From positions 124,001-188,000 of the forward strand of contig JAGPYM010000035.1 in the NCBI GenBank assembly GCA_020736575.1: a stretch of 64,000 nt of DNA, given 5' to 3'. Shown here one piece after another: positions 57,459 to 64,000 of the stretch (position 1 is its first letter; each line of letters starts with the position of its first letter). This DNA comes from Thelonectria olida (lineage: Eukaryota; Ascomycota; Sordariomycetes; Hypocreales; Nectriaceae). A model generated the notes under the pieces. The model was not told the origin of the DNA. It was given only the letters and a program-made list of their open reading frames with translations, and did not search any database. A program made the position numbers and the translations under genes.

Positions 57459-60400
57459 TTACTTCCAGGTTTCCTTCCCTTGCTGTTGCCGCTCTTGTCT
57501 TGTTCTTTCAACCAATTCATTCCAAGAAACGCCAAGCCACGCTGAAATTCCCAATGCTCCTTTCTCATCTTCAATTTTCCCGCACTTAGAGGAGCCCTTG
57601 CTAGGATCTGCCCCCTGGAGTAGTAGAAACTCCATGAACTTTGCTGCCTGTTCAGTGGTTTGTGTGGCCGCGCAATGCAGAGGAGTCCTATACGCCGGGC
57701 TCCGCCTCCAGTTTACTTCGCAGCCATGCTTCAAAAGATGCCTCGCCAAGCTGATTGAGCATGTTGTAAGAGCAAGGTGTACCAATAGATCCTTTTTTTT
57801 TGTTAGATCAATTTTTTTTAGGAAACCATCGTTTTCCCAAAATTCCACGAGTAGGTGTTCCCTGTCTGGGTTGTTGTTGGTAGCGGCAAAGACCCGTTTC
57901 GACAGGAGGTATGACCGTAACGCTGACGTCATGGTGCCGCCAATGGAGCTAATGATTGGTTTCCATGACTGAAATAACTCCCTCGATTCGGATTTTATGA
58001 TCTCGGCGAGTATGAGGTCGAGGTTATGATCACGGATTGGCCGCACTTGCTTAGCAATTGCACGCAATGCCTCTCCACGGCCGGCATCGCCACTTTGAAT
58101 GGCCGCGATGAAAATGACGGGGAAGTCCTCGGGGTTAAGTACGGTTTTGCGCAGTTTATCCTCAGCGCAAAACAACTCCAACATTGAAGAAGATGCCCTT
58201 AAGGCCGCCAAGGTCGCCAGCTCTAGTAGAATTCTGTAATCTAGCTTCTCCAGACTGGGCCGAAGAGTTCTTACAGCCTCGACTTTGTTAGCCTGAACGA
58301 GGTCAAATAGCAGCGGCTGAATCTCGTCGTCATCAGGCTTCTCGAGCCCGACGGCTTCACGGTGCTCTTCAGCCCGGTGGCTGCTTTGCAGGTGGTGATC
58401 CCGCATCTGGCGGGAGACGAATCCGGTGTTGGCGTACTCGCAGCCAGGAACATCGCACTTCCATGGTTTTTTGTGATGTCTTTCATGAGAATTGCGGCTG
58501 GACACGCTGTCGAAGCCATGACGATGATAGTGGCAGTGTAAGAATCCGCACTTGAAGACGTTGACTCCGTAATGGCGGATGATAGTTTGCCTTTCGTCGG
58601 GTGCTTGATAAATACTGCCATCAAATCGCCCATATAATTCAATTGATATCTTAGAGATTGTAAATGGGTCAAGATGACTCCACCGTTCAGCTAATGATTA
58701 TGGTCAGCAATGACTGATCACTTGCAAGCTCCTTGTACTCACTGCTCTTGAGGTGATAGTCTCCTTTTGCACACGCACTCTGAAACTGGAACGCGTTGCT
58801 GAGCATATCCTCCAAGTCAGGCCATTGCGACTTCAAGGGCACGACAGTCGGATGTGTCTCACACTTTCGTTGGTTAATCGACCGGCCGTCCAATGATAAT
58901 CGCGTGTCATGAAGTAGCCTCAGCTGGTCTATCAGACTGTCGGGAAGTACTGTAGTCTCTGACAAAGCCATGTACCGCTTGACTAACTCCAGCCAGAACG
59001 CGGATGAGAAGAAATGGAGTCGATAAGCGCCCGAGAGAATGTTGTCGTCCATCTCATCTTCATCCAAGTCCGGGTCGTGTTGCTCCTGACAGAGATAGCT
59101 GATGCAACAGATGGCCAGGCTCAACGTCATTTCTGTGAGCGAAATGAAACCCACAATCTTGGGATTGAAAAGGTACCTAGACAGGGTTTTAGATAGTGCT
59201 GCGAGGTTAAGCTATTTCACCTAACTTACTCCTTGACTGTGAAATGAACAAACTGCACGTAATCATCTACCACTTCCACAATTGGGCCGCAGATAGATAC
59301 CACGTCAATTTTTGAGACAATTTCATCCGGTCGATCAACTTGATTTGGGTTGACCACCAAAGCTTGTTCCAACTCGTTCCTGGTCATAGGAGCTGGGGCG
59401 CAACCAACCCAGCCCAAGATCTTGCGAGCCTTCTTCTTCACAGACACGACGTCGAATGTGTTTATCCGAGTCAAAATTCTTAGGTACCTAATAGAGTTAT
59501 TAGAAGAAGTGATGTGGTGAATATAGACCAAGGCGCCCTCACGCATCATCTAATGACTCTGGAAGTCGTTTAAGCTCGTTGCGGATTTCGTCGACGCTTT
59601 GCATGAAACGAATGATGCCAAAAACCACCTTGACGTACAGGAACATGCCTAAACCAAAGGTATTATAAGTGAGCATTGCTCTTTGAGCGTGAAAAAGTAG
59701 CCGTGAAGGATTTCCACCAGTTGCGGAGATGAAGTGTACGGACCTTTTGCACGAGACGCCAATGGCGCAAAAAAGCCTCGAAGCTCATTCCGAGTTTCTG
59801 GAATGAAGCAATTTTTGTTGAACCATTCTTCCATGCGGCGGTTCACGAATGCTTGAATACTCCCGGAGTTTCGCTGGTCCACTTGGATGTCCGTTGTTCT
59901 GCCTTTCAGGATGGCGCTGATGTCGGCCTCGGCGCGGCTACTGATGATAATTCGACACTCGTCACATGCGTCTCCCAGACGGAGAAGTTCCTTCAGGAGC
60001 TTCGAACGCTCGAACTGACCAATCTCATCAATGCCATCAATCACCACATGAACCACGCCCGCGCATTTGAGCAGTGACTCGAGAAGTCCACCCGCAACCT
60101 CCAGGCTGCTCCGTAAATTTTGCTTGCTGGACTGGCACAGCGCTGTCTTGAGATTAAGAGAGTCTGAAGCGAGCTGGAATATCAGGGAGTGCAGGACGGA
60201 TAGTGCTGTTGTGTTGCTATCCTTGTAGGTGAGGAAGGCGAACAGCGTACAAGTGCGGTCGAGTGACTGGGTGTGCCTGATTACGGTACTCGCAAGCAGT
60301 GTCTTGCCTGTGCACGTTCTTGATTAAATTTGACATGTCTGCTGAGCCTTGGTGAGAGCTTACCTGCTCCTGGGATTCCTTTGAGCCAAAGAATCCGCGG

Positions 60401-61340
60401 TGATGTCTTGGTCAGGTCTGTCCAGTCTTTGAATGACTGGTCACGGAAGAGCCATTTCCCGGTTCCATCATACACATCTCCATGAAACCGATACAGATCG
60501 GCGTCATAATCTTTGGGAGAAACGTGTGCACGGAGATTGGAGTATTCCTGTATGATAGCGTTCTCTTCAGTCAAGGCGAAGTGCTTGAGTGCTTGCTCTC
60601 TGGCCTCGTTAGCTTCCCGTATCTCTTCTAGACGAACTTCGTTTCGCATGAGCATGCGGTGGTGGTCGATGTGTTTTGCGACGATCTTTATCTTCTCTCG
60701 GCGACTTGGCCAGAGCATCTCGAAGACGATTTTGAGCCCTGATTTTGGTCGTGTTAGTTTTAGTTCGTTTCGTTGGTGCAAGTATCTTTGGTAGGTATGT
60801 AAAGTAAAGTGAGAGAAGGAAATTATATAACCTAAACGCACGAGATAAACTGAAAAACTTCGTCGCAATTAGGTAGAAGTCGAGCATGTCCCGGAAAAAG
60901 AGAACCAAAATCTCTTGCAGACGAAGATTATCGGTGAATATCCCTGTGACCTCGCAGAATTCGGGCATCAGCAACCCAATTTCCTCAAAGGTGTCGACGA
61001 TGGCATCAAAAGACTGCTTCAACACATTGGCCCATTGCAGTATGAGTTTAATAGGACCCCATATCAGCGCCAGGATATCAGGTTTTGCCTGCACGAAAGT
61101 GTCTATAGCATTCCTGTATTCGGCGAGTCGGTCCAGGAAGGGTTGGATCTTGGAGAGGTGGCGAAGATGGCCAGTTCTTGCCTGGTCTTTCTGAAGTTGA
61201 TTGGTGGCATCGTAAACCTCGTCGATGCTGGTCGTTTGGAGGATTTTGTCGTAGAGACTAGGATCCTTAAGGCTTGCCTTGAAGTCACGGATTGCGCTAT
61301 CAAAGGCATGCTGTACAGCAACAGAGGAGCCTGTCATCAT
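57459..61340 (-). CDS. NLR: DUF7708-NACHT-C2H2 zinc finger-ankyrin protein
   Basis: Seven exons, every phase consistent: complement(61340-60842), (60738-60364), (60307-59744), (59648-59543), (59487-59230), (59176-58743), (58690-57459); 1155 residues. N-terminal helical domain with LALIWGPIKLILQWA (DUF7708 pattern). NACHT: Walker A GIPGAGKT (about 286-293, completed by splicing), Walker B VVIDGIDEI (about 377-385), IIISSRAE sensor, then winged-helix-like RILTRINTF...VQFVHFTVKEYLF. Then paired C2H2-like fingers (about 790-850: CGFLHCHYHRHGF...HERHH, KCDVPGCEYANTGFVSRQMRDHHLQSSH) and a C-terminal ankyrin region (LARHLLKHGCEVNW, TPLHCAATQTTEQAAKFMEFLLLQGADPS). STAND ATPases of this type sense nonself and trigger responses including cell death; the ligand is unknown. 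117 bp separate it from the helicase stop. Confidence 0.92.
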
Positions 61341-62568
61341 GGGCGGCTGACACGATTGAACGGGCAGGTCAATAGAGTAGAGGAGGTAGGAGTGGCATTC
61401 ACCCCATTGTAAAGTTGTACATATCCACTGGGTTGCAGCGGGGAATTCACCGCCTCATTTTCAACCTTGAGACTGCCTTTGACAAGGCAAAGGGGTTGAG
61501 CAGGGGCTGAGCAGGGGCTGGGCTTCAACAACCAACAATGATTGGGTATCTTTGGCGGCATGGGTGAAACGAATCACCGACTAGCCATGCAGGCTGCATG
61601 CAGGTTGCGGCTGCGAGAAAGTACATACAAGCCCCCTCTATTCAGCCCATTGCTCGCCGAGCTCCCATCTGTCCCTCGGGTCAAGCTCGCAAACTTGATG
61701 AGCCGGATATTAAAGCAATATGACCATAACAGAGAGATATCCTCTCCTCTATGTATCTTTGGTGGCTCATTATGCTGGAGACCGTGGTGCATCACTCCAC
61801 CTCTAAACGCACCGTGGCCCAGGACTTGTCAGCGAGAAGCATCACAACAAACAGTGTCTCATCCAGGTAGCCACCTGGGCATGCGGATTCAATAGCGAGG
61901 GGTTTGGTTGGATCGGCATTCGGCACCAGCCAAGACTCCCATGGCTAATTGTGACTTACTTTGTTGGTCACACACACAAGGCTGCTCATTCGCCTCGGAA
62001 ACCAGGCGAATTGTTACCCTGCTTGCCTGCCTGCACAAGGTGAACCCCACTACTGAGGCTCTATGACGGATGCCTTGCTTGATAGATTGAGACCGGATGC
62101 TCCCCAATGAGCGAGGGACAGTGGACGTCGAAATATCTCTCTACCTAGGGTCCATGACGCTAAGGCATGTGTTGCGGTGTGTCCTCCTCTCATTGAACGG
62201 TTTTTTTTTAAATTTCTGTTGGGCTAGAGTTGATTGCTAATTATATCCTATGATCAATCCCGTGTTACTGTCGTCTAAGGCAAAATGGCGGTGGCACTGC
62301 AACCGCTCTCGGGCAGAGTGCCTTGTTGGGATGCACATTATCCTGCTAATAAGAGACTTCAGCCACCGCCTCCTTACACACTTCCACTGTTCTCGTTGAA
62401 ATAAGTCCACACAGTTCGGCGCGGATCAGTAGACGAATAAATATACACTCACTACTTTTCAGACAAACCCCATTTCAACCTTTCTTGCGTAGGTATGCAG
62501 CTTACCACCTCCGTCCTACGACGGATGCCCTACCGACAACATCAATATCAGCCAGCCAAAGTTCGAAA
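61341..62568. other. Divergent intergenic region (NLR and membrane protein)
   Basis: 1.2 kb between opposite starts. A TTTTTTTTT run at about 62203 and C/T-rich stretches; ORFs such as 61542-61895 show no family features. Confidence 0.5.
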
Positions 62569-64000
62569 ATGAACTTTCTCACGCGCCTCCAGCTCCTTGG
62601 CCCGCTTGGCCTCGCGGCACTCTTCTCTGGTGGATGGATCTTGATTCTCGTCTCCCTCAATACAATGCACGCGACGGACGGTTCTGCACAAGACGGATCT
62701 CTTGAGACCAAGGCAGTTCAGTTCAATCACGGCTCTGACATGAGTATCCAAGCCTGGCTGGCTGTCCTTGGGATTGGGTTTGGCAGTGTAGCTTATGGGC
62801 TAAATGAGGCCTATATGCACTTCTTCGACTCCTGGTGCAGCCACCTTGCCAGGCGTGAATGTGGACTCAACTATGCTCGTTATCTAAATTCTCAACTTCG
62901 GGCGCCAGTACTCTACGGTATGCGAGGATTCTCGGCATTTATTACGATGCGGTACCTCATATCGTTTCTTAATATCGCGGCATCTATTGGATACAAATTC
63001 GGAATCGCCAAGTTCGAAAGCTTCCAAAGCAGAAATTATACTCTTGAGAAGCTCATTTTCCGCCAGCATTCACTACAGCCCTTCTCCAACGGAGATGTGA
63101 GCCCATGGCTGGGCGATATACCAATGAACGACCATCCACGTGCATTCTGGTATTCCAACTTCGAGACTTACGATTCGGATTATAATGGCGTACCAAGGAC
63201 ACCGGACATCGCGATGCTTGGAATAGCAGATTGCCCTAGCAGCAATAGCAGCGGTTTCCCTCTTTTCAGTGGAAGCCAGATTCAGAGCTGGGAAACAGTC
63301 ATGGCCGCCAATTACAGGGAAGATAGTGGTTCTTTCATATTGGCCGACAGTCATCCCGGATGGGCACGCACCCAGGTCTCGAACTCGAATTGGTTGGATG
63401 ACGAGAATAATACCACCTTGGCTGACGCAATCGTCGACTATCGTATCCAACAACCGGACAAAATTCAGATCCAATGGGCAAATACCTCAAACAGCTCCGA
63501 GATTCAGGTGGCTGCGCATCGAATAACCTACAGCGTAGCTTACATGCTTGCAAAAGTTACAAGGACCATCAAGAACGAAAGCTGTTTCATCGCCGAGGTA
63601 AATATGGATCAGCCTAGGAAAATTGGATCTATTTCTGGAACAAAGGATTTCACTACCCTGCTACCCCAGTTTCATGAATGGGTAACCGCCATTGCAGCCA
63701 ACAATGGTACATCGAGGGCAGATGGGATAACTAGTATCGTCCGGATGGTTATGACAGGGTGGGCATCGGCCTCTCTAAACGATATGGACAGTCAACAGCT
63801 GGGGCTGGTTCCGGAGAAAGACAACCCACTCAAAGCCGAAGATGCTTCATTGTCTTTTCCACCTTTACTAATGGAAACTGAGCACACATACTTGGGTTGC
63901 TACGTTCAGGCCGCGTCTTTGTATATGTTGGTCGGGTGCTCGGCATTATGCATCGTCCTCGTACGAATTGTGCTTGGCCCCCCCGCCTTGACATCTTGGA
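62569..64000 (+). CDS. Large multi-span membrane protein, unknown, 3' end beyond window
   Basis: An uninterrupted frame from ATG 62569 to the last base (477 codons, no stop), so the gene is truncated by the window. Hydrophobic segments: LLGPLGLAALFSGGWILILVSLN (about residues 9-31), AWLAVLGIGFGSVAYGL (about 61-77), an amphipathic stretch near FITMRYLISFLNIAASIGY, and the last 30 residues (LYMLVGCSALCIVLVRIVL). Between about 150 and 445 is a hydrophilic region with many N-glycosylation sequons (NSS, NTT, NTS), likely extracellular or lumenal. Similar topology (two TMs, large glycosylated loop, further TMs) is common among uncharacterised fungal plasma-membrane proteins. No transporter family was recognised. 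Confidence 0.75.
   Translation, partial: MNFLTRLQLLGPLGLAALFSGGWILILVSLNTMHATDGSAQDGSLETKAVQFNHGSDMSIQAWLAVLGIGFGSVAYGLNEAYMHFFDSWCSHLARRECGLNYARYLNSQLRAPVLYGMRGFSAFITMRYLISFLNIAASIGYKFGIAKFESFQSRNYTLEKLIFRQHSLQPFSNGDVSPWLGDIPMNDHPRAFWYSNFETYDSDYNGVPRTPDIAMLGIADCPSSNSSGFPLFSGSQIQSWETVMAANYREDSGSFILADSHPGWARTQVSNSNWLDDENNTTLADAIVDYRIQQPDKIQIQWANTSNSSEIQVAAHRITYSVAYMLAKVTRTIKNESCFIAEVNMDQPRKIGSISGTKDFTTLLPQFHEWVTAIAANNGTSRADGITSIVRMVMTGWASASLNDMDSQQLGLVPEKDNPLKAEDASLSFPPLLMETEHTYLGCYVQAASLYMLVGCSALCIVLVRIVLGPPALTSW

Noticed and set aside
1..64000. CRISPR arrays, bacterial operons, phage genes or rRNA
   Set aside because: No repeat-spacer pattern or ribosomal RNA seen; introns and gene families are those of a fungal nuclear genome.

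Overview
This window is nuclear DNA from a filamentous ascomycete fungus. The family content suggests a Sordariomycete (Fusarium, Nectria or Colletotrichum type), but the species cannot be named from the sequence. The evidence is short spliceosomal introns (about 47-100 bp, GT...AG, with CTAAC/CTGAC-like branch sites), fungus-specific families (Zn2Cys6 and fungal_trans regulators, HET, NACHT with DUF7708, SesA, PTR2, an AA11-type LPMO, GH93, NmrA) and two nuclear tRNA genes, one with an intron. All exon joins were worked out by hand from splice signals and reading phase.

Layout. 1-1058: 3' end of a regulator. 1966-5458: a DUF2235 (lipase-like) plus P-loop GTPase plus membrane-segment fusion gene that appears inactivated. 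6.1-11.5 kb: a conserved membrane protein, an alpha/beta hydrolase and, divergent from it, a PTR2 peptide transporter. 11.9-16.9 kb: a head-to-head pair, a HeLo-like N-terminal/Cys-rich protein and a HET-domain protein with a C-terminal membrane hairpin. 17.1-18.7 kb: F-box protein. 20.2-23.0 kb: NmrA-like protein convergent with a secreted S10 carboxypeptidase. 24.4 kb: a small spliced membrane protein. 25.7-33.0 kb: secreted six-hairpin glycosidase, tRNA-Ala, Zn2Cys6 regulator, a small unknown protein and an AA11-like LPMO. 33-36.4 kb: an AT-rich, stop-studded island with a relic ORF and a perfect 82-bp palindrome. 36.4-44.4 kb: two tandem multi-exon ankyrin-type proteins. 45.0-47.3 kb: secreted GH93-like arabinanase and a small alpha/beta hydrolase. 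47.3-51.6 kb: gene-poor, with tRNA-Val. 51.6-53.5 kb: Pho89-type phosphate transporter. 53.9-57.3 kb: SNF2/RING helicase convergent with a 1155-residue NLR (DUF7708-NACHT-C2H2-ankyrin) at 57.5-61.3 kb. 62.6 kb to the edge: a large membrane protein, truncated by the window.

How it fits together. Secreted degradation (S10 peptidase, six-hairpin glycosidase, LPMO, arabinanase) and uptake (PTR2, Pho89) genes are interspersed with an unusually dense set of intracellular recognition or incompatibility-type genes: HET, HeLo-like, SesA-ankyrin, a second ankyrin protein, a NACHT NLR, and the DUF2235-GTPase relic. This mixture and the degraded repeat island are typical of an accessory, fast-evolving fungal chromosome region. 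The best candidates for something little described are the DUF2235-GTPase fusion, the head-to-head HeLo-like/HET pair and the two ankyrin proteins that share a cysteine motif.
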